Assembly (NCBI GenBank): GCA_002401765.2
Contig: NVTY02000020.1
Location: 517 to 50,807 of the forward strand
DNA from: Thiotrichaceae bacterium
GTDB taxonomy: Bacteria > Pseudomonadota > Gammaproteobacteria > SZUA-140
DNA: 50,291 bases
Direction: 5' to 3'
The notes beneath the pieces are model-generated. The model saw only the letters and a program-made list of their open reading frames with translations, was not told the DNA's origin and did not search any database. A program made the translations under genes and the position numbers. Shown piece after piece: positions 1 through 8,199 of this stretch. Within the stretch, counting starts at the first letter, position 1; each line of letters opens with the position of its first letter.

Positions 1-501
1 TTTAAATCCCAGGCACTGCTCGACGAAGCTGCCCTAATTGCCTGCATGGCATATGTAGACCTCAACCCAGTCCGTGCAAAGATGGCCAATAAACCAGAAA
101 CATCCGCACACACCAGCATCAAAAAACGCATTGACAAGGCGCAAACAACACATAACCCCAACCACCCACAACAACAGATCAAAACACTGATGCCCTTCGC
201 AGGCAACCCACGTGAAACAATGCCTAAAGGGATCCCCTTTAAACTAACCGACTACATAGAACTCGTTGACCTCAGTGGTCGTATTATCAGAGAAGACAAA
301 AAAGGCTTCATTGACCCTGCACTATCCCCCATTCTTCAGCGTCTAAATATCGAAGCAAAACATTGGGTCTATCTGATTAATAACTTTGAAAGCAAATTTA
401 AATCATTTGTGGGCACCGCATACAAACTCAAACAAGTCTGCCGGTCACTCGGTTATCAACGGGTTCCTGGCATACGGGAGTGTGAAACTTACTTCCCGTA
501 A
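1..501 (+). CDS. RAYT-like (Y1/IS200-type) transposase, 5' end outside window
   Basis: The frame is already open at base 1 (reads [20 protein letters not shown]) and runs to a TAA at 499-501, so about 166 C-terminal codons are present and the N-terminal catalytic part lies upstream of the window. The string VDLNPVRAKMA is a hallmark of REP-associated tyrosine transposases and the wider Y1 transposase-like family. The tail (VDLSGRIIREDKKGF, YKLKQVCRSLGYQR) matches the long form of this family, which carries an extra C-terminal domain. No frameshift is visible here, unlike the second copy near 3205-4007. Whether the gene is intact cannot be told because the HUH-type catalytic region is not in view. 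Family assignment is from memory of the motif; confidence is high for family, low for activity. Confidence 0.8.
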   Translation, partial: FKSQALLDEAALIACMAYVDLNPVRAKMANKPETSAHTSIKKRIDKAQTTHNPNHPQQQIKTLMPFAGNPRETMPKGIPFKLTDYIELVDLSGRIIREDKKGFIDPALSPILQRLNIEAKHWVYLINNFESKFKSFVGTAYKLKQVCRSLGYQRVPGIRECETYFP

Positions 502-732
502 CTCAACACGTAACGGATTAATGTAAAGCATCATCTATGTGATGTTGATGGATGCTAATGGGTGGGTTTCAGAAAACAGGGTGGAATTCGCTCGATAGAA
601 GGCTTCGTTCAATAAAAGCATGAACGTTTCACCGAAATCCCACTAAATTAAATCGACAGGTATTAATCTTGTAGCTTAAAATAAGTTTTTAAAATGGATG
701 TCTTGTTTTTGTCTTGTTTTTGTCTTGTTTTT
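1..732 (+). repeat. Direct repeat block, copy 1 (RAYT 3' part plus downstream tail)
   Basis: The block from base 1 to about 732 recurs, diverged, at 3349-4229. Besides the transposase tail it includes a conserved non-coding tail (around 641-700 and 4147-4207, containing AAATCGACAGGTATTAATC) and ends in short tandem units: three 11-base TCTTGTTTTTG units at 701-733 here, and two TGTCTGTTTTCC units at about 4205-4229 in the other copy. That both copies keep the same tail suggests it belongs to the mobile unit. Confidence 0.75.
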
Positions 733-887
733 GACGCACCTTGAGCCTGTGTGCATAGTTCTTACCTTTAGTTGCCCGCCGTCCTGACGTAGAATGCTGC
801 TGAGTCATAATAACCTCCGTAATAGGTTGTTGTGATTAGCTGGCCCTGTGGTGTTGACGCACCGAGGGTCAGTGCCTTGTTATTACC
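502..887. other. Intergenic region after RAYT copy 1
   Basis: This stretch holds the conserved RAYT downstream tail and the TCTTGTTTTTG tandem units (701-733). The word TTGACGCACC occurs twice (about 731 and 854). I see no convincing gene, and no clear terminator. Confidence 0.5.
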
Positions 888-1256
888 TTACCGCTGCTTC
901 AACTGCTCCCGTTCAATAAACGTATCCAGTAACGGCATGATCTGACGCCGTTCCCGCGTCGGCATCTTCTCAATCTGCTGCATCCGTCGCTGGAGCCGGG
1001 TATCCGGCTTCTTTGAGCGCTTCACCGCCTTCACCCCTAACAGCTCATCCGTGGACACACCGAGCAGCTCAGCCAGTGACGGCAAGAGTGAAGAGGGTGG
1101 GTACTCCGAATGGCCTTTGTAATAAGAGATCATCCGCTGGGTCACCCCCAGCTCTTTGGCCAGCTCCACCTGTGTATAGCCAGTCGTCTTACGGAGCGTC
1201 ATCAGGCGTTTACCGAAATCGGTAAGCGCCTCAATGTTTTGTTTGGGCATCGTCAT
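888..1256 (-). CDS. XRE-family helix-turn-helix regulator
   Basis: About 122 residues. A Cro/C1-type helix-turn-helix occupies residues ~10-65 (FGKRLMTLRKTTGYTQVELAKEL then VTQRMISYYKG, then LLPSLAELLGVSTDELLG), followed by a basic C-terminal tail rich in Arg and Lys (residues ~70-122) that may be an oligomerisation or effector segment. I start it at the ATG at 1254-1256 because AAGGGAG lies five to six bases upstream; the longer open frame back to 1304 has no ribosome site. It stands alone inside the accessory patch, next to a dead transposase and between two RAYT copies, so it is probably mobile-element cargo. It could be an orphan antitoxin or a phage-type repressor; no toxin is adjacent. 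Target unknown. Confidence 0.8.
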   Translation of the reverse strand: MTMPKQNIEALTDFGKRLMTLRKTTGYTQVELAKELGVTQRMISYYKGHSEYPPSSLLPSLAELLGVSTDELLGVKAVKRSKKPDTRLQRRMQQIEKMPTRERRQIMPLLDTFIEREQLKQR

Positions 1257-1318
1257 ACTCCCTTGAGTGACATGATGCCCTTGATTGTAAGCCCGGTTTT
1301 GCATGATTCCTGAAAACC

Positions 1319-2247
1319 CCTTGACGGAATATACAAGTAGTGTATATGCTTCTGCACAATAAAAATAGAAAACACTTTTTCGCTATGAGGGATGATTTCC
1401 CCCTTTAATACACGCCGATCAATTTGCTCTACTTGACGCTCTGCATGCTTTATATAGTGCTCTATTTTCTCTACCTCGAACACCTTACCCAAGCGAGCTA
1501 ACTTCATTATGGTGTGATCAATTTTTTCTATTAGAGGCTCAGCTTCTAACCAGTAGTTTCGGTAAGCTTGATGAACGGCTTCGCTTCGAGCTGTTTCAAA
1601 TTAAAGCGATGTTGTCGCCAGTCGCTTAAGCTTTCGTTTTCACATGCTTTCCCTATTGGTTCGATCACCTTACGCATCGCGTCCCACAATAAGTTGATAT
1701 CTGTTGGGTAGTGCACATCAGTTTCCACCATCAAGGAGTCACAGCGCGTTCGTCATGTTTCTCCAGGCTTTTTTTTTGCGACTTCATGACCAGATTCTAC
1801 AATCACTTGATTGATGTCCGCTAGCACGGAAGGTTTCAGTTTTGAAACATTATCAATGATGGTTTGAAGCTTGTAGGTAGCGGTACCTTCCCAGACTGAA
1901 TGACCTAACATTTAGTGAACATGGCGCCTTACGTCGTGACGGACTGTATTATGATGATTCACTAGCTCTTGCAGTCAGTCGAAATCACAGTTTAAACCAA
2001 GCTTCAATGTCGCTAATACAAAAATCTCCCACAACGCCATACCAGGGCGATCCATTTCGGTACTCACTGATGGACCAAGAGTCGCAGCCAGTGTACTAAA
2101 CACCTTCTTCCGTGCTGCATCAAAGGTGTAAATATACTGCAGCCCTTTGAGAACGGCAGGAATATCATCACGAGAACGAGCATCGAATTCGATCTCGGCA
2201 ATATTGACTTCGACAAAATGAAGTGGTGGATTTTTCACACGATGCAT
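1319..2247 (-). pseudogene. ISNCY-type transposase, decayed and truncated
   Basis: Three fragments on the minus strand read as one transposase. The N-terminal part (2247 to 1975) gives EIEFDARSRDDIPAVLKGLQ and RPGMALWEIFVLATLKLGLNCDFD, then a stop where the family has DRL-H. The same frame continues LQELVNHHNTVRHDV and, after another stop, MLGHSVWEGTATYKLQTIIDNV. The middle part (about 1734) gives VETDVHYPTDINLLWDAMRKVI, and a last piece (about 1500-1370) gives HAERQVEQIDRRVLKGE-IPHSEKVFSIF. These are landmarks of the ISNCY-type transposases (DDE-class). After EKVFSIF the family sequence is lost, so the catalytic C-terminal third is missing. At least two in-frame stops and one frameshift are visible. 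It is non-functional. No terminal inverted repeats were recognised. Confidence 0.75.
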
Positions 2248-2419
2248 CTCATAAATCCTCGAAGTTTTATGAAAAATCTGAAAGATAGCTGCTTTCTGCG
2301 GGGTTTCAGCTGAAAGCGCACTTCATTATAACTTTCTTCGGGTGATTATTGGAGTGGTTTTCTTCATTAAATTATGAGGTTAACTCGTTTTCGTGCGGGC
2401 ACTATTTAGCTAAAAATGA

Positions 2420-2710
2420 CTACCAGCGTTCAGGTGGTTTACGTGAGGCGTGAAAGACACGAAGAATCTCGATGCGTTGCAAGCGAGGACGAACGCGGTA
2501 AGGAACTATATAACGGGTATTGGGAATCACTAGCTCATGAGTGCCCGGTAATCGCCCCGGGTGACCAAACGATGGGTTATCGCTCAATAAAGAGACGGCC
2601 TGAACAATCCGTTGCACCACAAGTTGGGCGGCCAGGGGGGCATCCTGAGCAATATACTTTGCTTCATCATCTAGGTTTTTTAATGCCTTATGCAGCCATT
2701 TAATCTGCAT
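2420..2710 (-). CDS. ParE/RelE-superfamily toxin
   Basis: 96 residues starting MQIKWLHKALKNLDDEAKYIAQD, with the ParE signature of an N-terminal W-x-KAL-NLD-E helix, a central helix (AAQLVVQRIVQAVSLL), then NPSFGHPGRLPGTHELVI and a C-terminal beta sheet ending IEILRVFHASRKPPERW. Conserved RxPGTHELVIPNTRYIVPYRV and the terminal H-x-SRKPPERW are typical of the ParE group (gyrase-targeting in characterised members) more than of ribosome-dependent RelE, but the target here is inference. The ATG sits inside the 3' end of the antitoxin gene with an 11-base overlap, so translation is probably coupled. The open frame extends upstream of this ATG but that part lies inside the antitoxin gene and is not expected to be translated. 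Confidence 0.85.
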   Translation of the reverse strand: MQIKWLHKALKNLDDEAKYIAQDAPLAAQLVVQRIVQAVSLLSDNPSFGHPGRLPGTHELVIPNTRYIVPYRVRPRLQRIEILRVFHASRKPPERW

Positions 2711-2948
2711 TGACACCCCACTTGTTGAATACAGCCGCTTCTTCCTCCGGGCTGGCGAAATCCCCCTCGTCAGCTTCTTTGAGAGCGGCTTTGATCTCCT
2801 GAACCTGCCACTCGTTGAGTTCAATAAACTCCCGGACAGCCTCAGAAGCCAGAAACGACTTGCTGCGATGAGTGGCCGCCGCCAGCTTGTCCAGGCGGGA
2901 CTTAAGCTCGGGTTCCAGGCGGATGGTCATGGTGGTGGATTGGCTCAT
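2700..2948 (-). CDS. Ribbon-helix-helix antitoxin (ParD/CopG-like)
   Basis: 82 residues. The N-terminal ribbon-helix-helix is clear: MTIRLEPELKSRLDKLAAATHRSKSFLASEAVREFIE, with the beta strand at residues ~6-11 and two helices to ~43. The acidic, probably disordered C-terminus (ALKEADEGDFASPEEEAAVFNKWG) is the usual toxin-wrapping tail. It is first in a two-gene operon with the ParE-like toxin, overlapping it by 11 bases. Members of this family autoregulate their operon; the AT-rich stretch with a TATAAT box at 2978-2983 is where the operator is expected. Located between two RAYT copies, the pair may stabilise this accessory patch. Confidence 0.88.
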   Translation of the reverse strand: MSQSTTMTIRLEPELKSRLDKLAAATHRSKSFLASEAVREFIELNEWQVQEIKAALKEADEGDFASPEEEAAVFNKWGVNAD

Positions 2949-2977
2949 GGTCTACCTCGTTGTATTCAGATGTACAC

Positions 2978-2983
2978 ATTATA
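2978..2983 (-). promoter_or_regulatory. -10 box of the ParD/ParE-type operon
   Basis: On the minus strand the box reads TATAAT, 29 bases before the antitoxin ATG, and a plausible ribosome site (CGAGGTAG) lies between. No good -35 is seen. The surrounding bases are AT-rich with a TGTACA palindrome at 2971-2976 that could be part of an autoregulatory operator. Confidence 0.45.
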
Positions 2984-3204
2984 TTACATTATCGGCTACT
3001 TTACCTTGAATCAGAGGTATTCAAAAAGAAAAACTCTCCATTTATCGTGTTCTCATCATCCCATCGCCTGCTTGACTCAGGCCACTAAATAGGCGAAAAA
3101 GGTCAACATGACTGCCGCCCAGTTAAGCCAAAAAGCGCGTCCAGGTAAAAAATGCCGGGGCAGTTGCTCGACTGGGAAAAACCGGCTGCAAACGACGGAT
3201 GCCT

Positions 3205-4007
3205 CAGGGAAAAATCAGAGAATGCGTAGAGAAATGGCGTGCTCGCCTAATGGATATCAGCTGGTTTGCGTGTACTCAATGAAGGGATTGCACGCCAGGC
3301 CCCAATGCAGAAGACGAATGCAGCGGGCGCTTCTGGGAAGGGCGCTTTAAATCCCAGGCACTGCTCGATTGGGTATCCCGCTCCATTCTCGCGGAGACGC
3401 TGCCCTAATTGCCTGCATGGCATATGTAGACCTAAACCCAGTCCGTGCAAAAATGGCAACAAACCCGAAACATCCGCCCACACCAGCATTAAAAAACGCA
3501 TTCACCAGGCACAAACAGCACATAAGCCCAACCACCGACAACAACAGAATAAAACACTGATGCCTTTCGCAGGCAACCGAGGTGAAGCAATGCCCAAAGG
3601 GTTCCCCTTTAAACTAACCGGCTACATAGAGCTGGTTGACCTCAGCGGTCGTATTATTAGAGAAGACAAAAAAGGCTTCATCGACCCGGCACTATCCCCC
3701 ATCCTTCAGCATCTAAACATTGAAGCAAAATACTGGGTCTATCTGATTAATCACTTTGAAAGAGACCTTTGCACGAGAACTAGTTTTCGTTCCAGCAAGG
3801 TATAAATGACCGAAAAAATGGAGTTTACACGAAGTAAATGAGTATTTTGAGATCATTTATAACGCGGCTGGAGCGGAAAATAGACTCGTGCAAAGGTCTC
3901 TGAAAGTAAATTCAAATCATTTGTTGGCACTGCGTACAAACTCAAACAAGTCTGCCGATCACTCGGCTATCAACGGTATCCCCGGCTGTGAAACTTATTG
4001 CCCGTAA
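3205..4007 (+). pseudogene. RAYT-like transposase, second copy, frameshifted and interrupted
   Basis: Reading across frames recovers [69 protein letters not shown] and the same long C-terminal domain as copy 1. At least three frame changes separate these pieces. Relative to copy 1 there is an extra stretch of about 29 bases after CTGCTCGA (near 3369-3397), a different frame after AAAATGGCAAC, and a 139-base inverted-repeat element at 3762-3900 that splits the final domain. The N-terminal HUH region cannot be recognised upstream of 3205. The gene is dead. Confidence 0.8.
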
Positions 4008-4229
4008 CGCAACACACAGCGACTTAAGGTAAAGCATGATCAATGTCCTATTGAGCATTGCTGATGGACGGGTTTCTGAAGGTAGGGTGAAACCAGGTTG
4101 ATAGATGGTTGTTTTCAATAGAAGCGTGATCATTTCGCAGTAATGCCACTAAATTAAATCGACAGGTATTAATCTTGTAGTTTAAAATAAGTTTTAAAAA
4201 TGGATGTCTGTTTTCCTGTCTGTTTTCCT
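3349..4229 (+). repeat. Direct repeat block, copy 2
   Basis: Diverged second copy of the block at 1-732, in the same orientation, interrupted by the element at 3762-3900 and an extra stretch near 3369-3397. It ends in two TGTCTGTTTTCC-type units near 4205-4229. The window itself begins at the same word (TTTAAATCCCAGGCACTG) found at 3346 here. Confidence 0.75.
3762..3900. mobile_element. MITE-like element, family A, copy 1
   Basis: Perfect 17-base inverted repeats bound a short non-coding segment: AGAGACCTTTGCACGAG at 3761-3777 and its reverse complement at 3885-3901. Comparison with copy 1 of the RAYT gene (CTTTGAAAGCAAATT, unbroken) shows the segment was inserted and that TGAAA is repeated on both sides, consistent with a 5-base target duplication. 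No protein is encoded. The same ends occur at 38340-38498. The ends loosely recall IS5-type termini, but I cannot assign a parent element. Confidence 0.8.
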
Positions 4230-4266
4230 GCTTTACAGTCAATCTAACTAACGTCCCATCTTATTC

Positions 4267-5103
4267 TTATGGAACGTGAACCATCTCATCGGATTGAGAT
4301 AGCATCCAGATCAGTGCGATGCCTAATGCTCGGTAATTTTTTGTCGAGACCAGCGGGCTCTCTTCAAAGGCACTATTTTTAAGGGTGTCAAAGCGTGCAA
4401 ATGCACCGAGTTGGGTTTTGTCAGTGAGGTGTTTTCTAATCGTTAATGTGGTACGTGCGCCACTGTAGCCGCTGCTTGCACGGTATTCACTGCGAGAAGC
4501 GGTGATATATGTCGGATGAACCTCATAAAAATAGTTATGGTAATCACGGTCTGCATAGAGTGGGCCGATTGAGAGGCTTACCTTCCAGTCATCACGTTCG
4601 AGGCTTTCTGCGGTGTATTCCAAGAAGGGCGAGAAAGTCCAGCCGCGATGTTTGAAGAGGCCATCGCCACCGATTGAGTGAGCAGAGCGTACGGGTAGCT
4701 TAAGCCATAGTGATTGACGTTTGTGGCTCGGTTGCCACAAATTGAATTCAAGTGAGGGGCCGAGTTCAACGGTCGGGTCGAGGTCTGGCATGCCTGCGCG
4801 AGGGCTATCCCCATCACTGGAGACTGGAATACCCGCGGATAAACTAATATTAAGTTTTACCCGGTCTGTTTTAAATAGACGTCCTTGAATGCCACCTCGG
4901 TCAATATTAAGGTACTCGCCACGATAAGTAATGTATGGATATGGCGCGGCATAATTGCGATAGATATCTGAGCCACGATAGTAAGGGAGGTTTAGTCCGC
5001 CGACACCGATGCCAAGCTCCCAGCGAGGCAGTTGCTCGCCATAGGCGCTAGGCGCAATAGTAGCGAGTAATAGGGTTGCTACAATAAGGTGCTTATCAAT
5101 CAT
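4267..5103 (-). CDS. MipA/OmpV-family outer-membrane protein
   Basis: 278 residues with a signal peptide (residues 1-22, cleavage after APSAYG) and no further membrane helix. The mature N-terminus WELGIGVGGLNLPYYRGSDIYR is the typical MipA/OmpV opening. The rest alternates polar and non-polar residues as in a beta barrel, and the C-terminal part (LGAFARFDTLKNSAFEESPLV, RALGIALIWML) matches the family end. MipA in E. coli scaffolds a murein synthase with a lytic transglycosylase, and OmpV is a porin-like protein; which role applies here is unknown. Transcribed divergently from hinT with about 100 bases between them. Confidence 0.85.
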   Translation of the reverse strand: MIDKHLIVATLLLATIAPSAYGEQLPRWELGIGVGGLNLPYYRGSDIYRNYAAPYPYITYRGEYLNIDRGGIQGRLFKTDRVKLNISLSAGIPVSSDGDSPRAGMPDLDPTVELGPSLEFNLWQPSHKRQSLWLKLPVRSAHSIGGDGLFKHRGWTFSPFLEYTAESLERDDWKVSLSIGPLYADRDYHNYFYEVHPTYITASRSEYRASSGYSGARTTLTIRKHLTDKTQLGAFARFDTLKNSAFEESPLVSTKNYRALGIALIWMLSQSDEMVHVP

Positions 5104-5205
5104 AAAGGGATACTATTGGGTTGATACTGCAACGTTATGTATGATGTTGTGATGTAATGAGTACCGTGATTGTAGCATGAGTAAATTTCCTTGAAGGAGT
5201 GAGTA

Positions 5206-5550
5206 ATGAGTGAATGTCTATTTTGTAAAATGATCAGTGGAGAGATTGCACCGGATAAGGTGTATGAAGACGATGATGTGCTGGCTTTCCGTGATATTAG
5301 CCCCCAGGCGCCGCACCATGTACTGGTGATTCCAAAAGAACATATCTCAACACTGAACGACCTTGATGCGTGGCATGCGCCTCTGTTGGGAAAGATGTAT
5401 CTGGCAGTAAAAGAGATTGCTAAGCAGGCGGGGGTGGCTGAGAGTGGCTATCGCACGGTGATGAACTGTAACCAGGATGGCGGGCAAACGGTCTATCACA
5501 TCCACCTTCATATGTTGGCGGGGCGAGACATGCAGTGGCCACCAGGTTAG
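5206..5550 (+). CDS. hinT: HIT-family purine nucleoside phosphoramidase (HinT)
   Basis: 114 residues, the normal length for HinT. The histidine triad is HIHLH at residues 98-102 (H98, H100, H102), preceded by N-C-N-QDGGQTVYH. The N-terminal C-L-F-C pair (C4, C7) with residues 37-38 HH is seen in many bacterial HinT proteins and may bind zinc. The enzyme hydrolyses AMP-lysine and other nucleoside 5'-phosphoramidates in the cytoplasm. A strong ribosome site (GAAGGAG) precedes the ATG. It lies 14 bases before a HugZ-like gene, probably one transcript. Confidence 0.95.
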   Translation: MSECLFCKMISGEIAPDKVYEDDDVLAFRDISPQAPHHVLVIPKEHISTLNDLDAWHAPLLGKMYLAVKEIAKQAGVAESGYRTVMNCNQDGGQTVYHIHLHMLAGRDMQWPPG

Positions 5551-5564
5551 CTCGGTAGCGGTGG

Positions 5565-6050
5565 ATGGATACCGTACAGGAGGCTCAATTGGCACGGCTC
5601 GTTTTTACTAACCGCTGGGCGGCATTAGCGACGGTTAATGATGGCAAGCCACTTTCATCCTATGTGGCTTATGTGGCTGATGGTGAAGGCGCTCTGTTAG
5701 TACACATTAGCCGTTTGGCTAAGCACACCACTCACTTGCTCGCCAATCCACAGGGATCACTTTCGATTAGTGAGGTGGATACGGGGGATGGTGATCCGCA
5801 AACCTTGGCGCGGGTGATGCTAGACGGTTGCGTAACGCTCATCACTCGTAACACTGATGCATACCAGGCTGCGCGGGATCAATATGTTAAGGTATTACCA
5901 AGTGCCCTGCAACGCTTTAGTTTTGCAGACTTTTTATTGTTTAAATTTAGGATTGATGAAGTGAAATTCGTAGCGGGTTTTGGACAGTCATTTACCTTGT
6001 CGGCAGAGACGCTGTGGCGGGTCGGCGCTGAGAATAGGCACTCCTCTTAG
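5565..6050 (+). CDS. HugZ/HutZ-like pyridoxamine-phosphate-oxidase-fold protein
   Basis: 161 residues with a split-barrel flavin-type fold: LVFTNRWAALATVN-GKPLSSYVAYVAD near the start, then HISRLAKHTTHLLANPQGSLSI (residues ~45-68), and DFLLFKFRIDEVKFVAGFGQSFTLS near the end. These match HugZ/HutZ, which bind haem and support haem-iron use, and more generally PNPOx-like proteins. A His (H159) sits three residues from the C-terminus, where HutZ has its haem-ligating His, but alignment there is my inference. It lacks the long DUF2470-type C-terminal domain found in some haem oxygenase-like relatives. No haem transporter is nearby. Its 3' end overlaps the opposing GGDEF-EAL gene by 4 bases. Confidence 0.75.
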   Translation: MDTVQEAQLARLVFTNRWAALATVNDGKPLSSYVAYVADGEGALLVHISRLAKHTTHLLANPQGSLSISEVDTGDGDPQTLARVMLDGCVTLITRNTDAYQAARDQYVKVLPSALQRFSFADFLLFKFRIDEVKFVAGFGQSFTLSAETLWRVGAENRHSS

Positions 6051-8125
6051 GCGATTTTTTGCTGTGGCTTACCTATATAATGGCCTTGTGCATAGTCGAT
6101 GCCGAGTTTCTTGAGTAGTGTCATGGTGGCCTCATCTAGCACATATTCTGCGATAGTGAATTTCCCAATCGTCTTGGCGATTTGAATCATTGATTGAACC
6201 ATTGCCTGGTCAGTTTTATCATTGGTCATGTTCTCAATGAAGTTGCCATCAATCTTGATGTAGTGAATCGGCAGGTGTTTTAAGTAGTTAAAGGAGCTAA
6301 AACCAGAGCCGAAATCATCCAGGGCAAATTCACAGCCGAGCGCGATCAGTTTTTTGATTAGTAGATTGGCCTCGGCGATATGTTGTACCGCGACCTGTTC
6401 GGTGACTTCAAAGATCAGTGCGTCGGGTGGGATATTGTAGCGTTCAATATTATCTTGAACTATCTTGACGAGATTGACCTCTTCAAAAACGTGACCTGAT
6501 AAATTGATTGCAAACTTAATGGCCGGATTAGACTGCCGTTGGATTGAGAGGGCTTTAAGAGCATGCTGGATTACCCAGTGGTCAATGTCTACCATCAACC
6601 CAAAACGCTGTGCTGCGGGCAAGAATGCAGATGGTGGTATTAGCTTGTCTCCCTTGCCTGGCATGCGTAGCAGTACTTCATAGATGTCGCAGTTACCCGT
6701 ATGCATGTTGATAATCGGTTGATACTCTAGAATGAACAGATCCTCTTTGAGGGCTGTTTCGATACGGCGAGACCAGCCGATATCTTCTTCCATTTTACCG
6801 GTTTCATTTTTAAGCTTTTCGTAGAAATAGAAGCGATTACGACCGCCCCTTTTGGCTTCGTGGCATGCGAGATCCGCCTGAGATAAAAATTCATCGGGTG
6901 TATAGAGGTCTGAATCGATCATCGTGATACCGATGCTGCAGCTGACCTGAAAGTGCTGATTGTTGTCGATGAAAATCAACTGCTCACTCATGGTCGTGAT
7001 GAGTTTGTTGGCTAGTTGAATGACTCTCTCCTGAGTGGTGCTTTCAATCAAAATGGTGAATTCATCGCCACCGAAACGGCATAGTATGTCGCACTCTCTC
7101 AGTCTGTGCCTAAACCAGCGAGCGGCCTGTACCAGCATACGATCACCCGCTTCATGGCCAAGGGTGTCATTAACGTATTTGAAATGATCCAGGTCAATAA
7201 AAAGTAGGGCGCTAGTGCTGTTTGTTGCTGCCAGTTGTTCTAGCTTTTCTGAGAAATAATTGCGGTTATAAAGTCCGGTGAGCGAGTCATGGTTGGCAAG
7301 GCGAAGCAGGGTGGCGTCGCGTTCACGCAGGGCACTGATAGTGGTGTTTAGTGCGCGGCTGATGGCATCTATTTCCTGGTGCTTAGAAGGCTGTACGTAG
7401 ATGTCGGTATTACCTTCTGCCAGGCTCTGGAGAGGTTTGTTCAGTTGTTCAAGCGGTTTCACTGCACGCTTAATCGTCTGCTTGCTAATAGCCAGAATGA
7501 TTAAAAGTATGACCAGAATGATCAGGCTGCCGCTAATGAGGTTGCTAATGAACTGTTTTTCATAGGGGCTAAAATCAAGGCCGAGTTCAACATAGCCGGC
7601 TAGTGTAATGTCATCTACAGACTCGTCTGCGAGATTAAAGTCTAATAGGCCATCGCCTGGAATGGATTCGATCCAAATTGGCGTATAGGTCTTAACATAG
7701 GGAGAGTCTTTTAGTTCTTGTTCGATAATTTGAGGTTTATGAGTGCCTTGCGTATTGCTTAGTTTTGCCAGTTGTTGTGTGTTCAGGCTTAGGCGTTGGC
7801 TGGCATGAGCATGGCCTTCACTAAAAATTAATGCGCCACTCAGGGAATAGTAGTTAACGTAAGCAATTTCAGGGAATTTCTCGATGTAGTCTTCAATGTG
7901 AATAAAACGATTGGATGTTGAGTCCACTTCATAAAGTGGTGTGCCCAGCTCATTGAGCTCTTGTGTCCAACGTGCCGCCCATTGTTCGAGGTTATTTTCG
8001 ACAATCCAGTCGGTCATTAACCATAGGCATGAAGCGGCAGCTAAATAGACGATAATCGCATAGGTTATGTGAATCATCATGATGTCACCGACCAGAGTAC
8101 GTTTTTTGCTTTTATTTTTCATCAT
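6047..8125 (-). CDS. Membrane-anchored GGDEF-EAL c-di-GMP enzyme
   Basis: 692 residues. Order: membrane helix (~16-38), periplasmic region (~40-192), second membrane helix (~193-213), HAMP-like linker (~215-268), GGDEF domain (~275-435), EAL domain (~455-690). The GGDEF signature is intact at residues 352-356, and an RxxD product-inhibition site (RECD) lies upstream in the usual spacing. The EAL domain keeps the catalytic Glu (E483 in YEVLLR), NLSGHVF, FEVTE, DDFGSGFSS and IKIDG motifs, so both cyclase and phosphodiesterase activity are possible. It follows a periplasmic-binding-like lipoprotein gene by 74 bases on the same strand, which suggests that protein feeds a signal to the periplasmic region. 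Start could be either of two adjacent ATGs. Confidence 0.92.
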   Translation of the reverse strand: MMKNKSKKRTLVGDIMMIHITYAIIVYLAAASCLWLMTDWIVENNLEQWAARWTQELNELGTPLYEVDSTSNRFIHIEDYIEKFPEIAYVNYYSLSGALIFSEGHAHASQRLSLNTQQLAKLSNTQGTHKPQIIEQELKDSPYVKTYTPIWIESIPGDGLLDFNLADESVDDITLAGYVELGLDFSPYEKQFISNLISGSLIILVILLIILAISKQTIKRAVKPLEQLNKPLQSLAEGNTDIYVQPSKHQEIDAISRALNTTISALRERDATLLRLANHDSLTGLYNRNYFSEKLEQLAATNSTSALLFIDLDHFKYVNDTLGHEAGDRMLVQAARWFRHRLRECDILCRFGGDEFTILIESTTQERVIQLANKLITTMSEQLIFIDNNQHFQVSCSIGITMIDSDLYTPDEFLSQADLACHEAKRGGRNRFYFYEKLKNETGKMEEDIGWSRRIETALKEDLFILEYQPIINMHTGNCDIYEVLLRMPGKGDKLIPPSAFLPAAQRFGLMVDIDHWVIQHALKALSIQRQSNPAIKFAINLSGHVFEEVNLVKIVQDNIERYNIPPDALIFEVTEQVAVQHIAEANLLIKKLIALGCEFALDDFGSGFSSFNYLKHLPIHYIKIDGNFIENMTNDKTDQAMVQSMIQIAKTIGKFTIAEYVLDEATMTLLKKLGIDYAQGHYIGKPQQKIA

Positions 8126-8199
8126 TGCTTAGTGGGCTGATTATGACAGTGAATTGTCTCGCTCTTTGATTGAATTTTAGTGACTAGAATGGGCTGTGT

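Noticed and set aside
1110..1313. Plus-strand frames over the XRE gene
   Set aside because: They are antisense to a clear HTH coding region with a good ribosome site.
1253..1507. Open frame ahead of the XRE gene, possible antitoxin partner
   Set aside because: Its N-terminal part (ERQVEQIDRRVLKGE, EKVFSIF) is a fragment of the dead ISNCY transposase.
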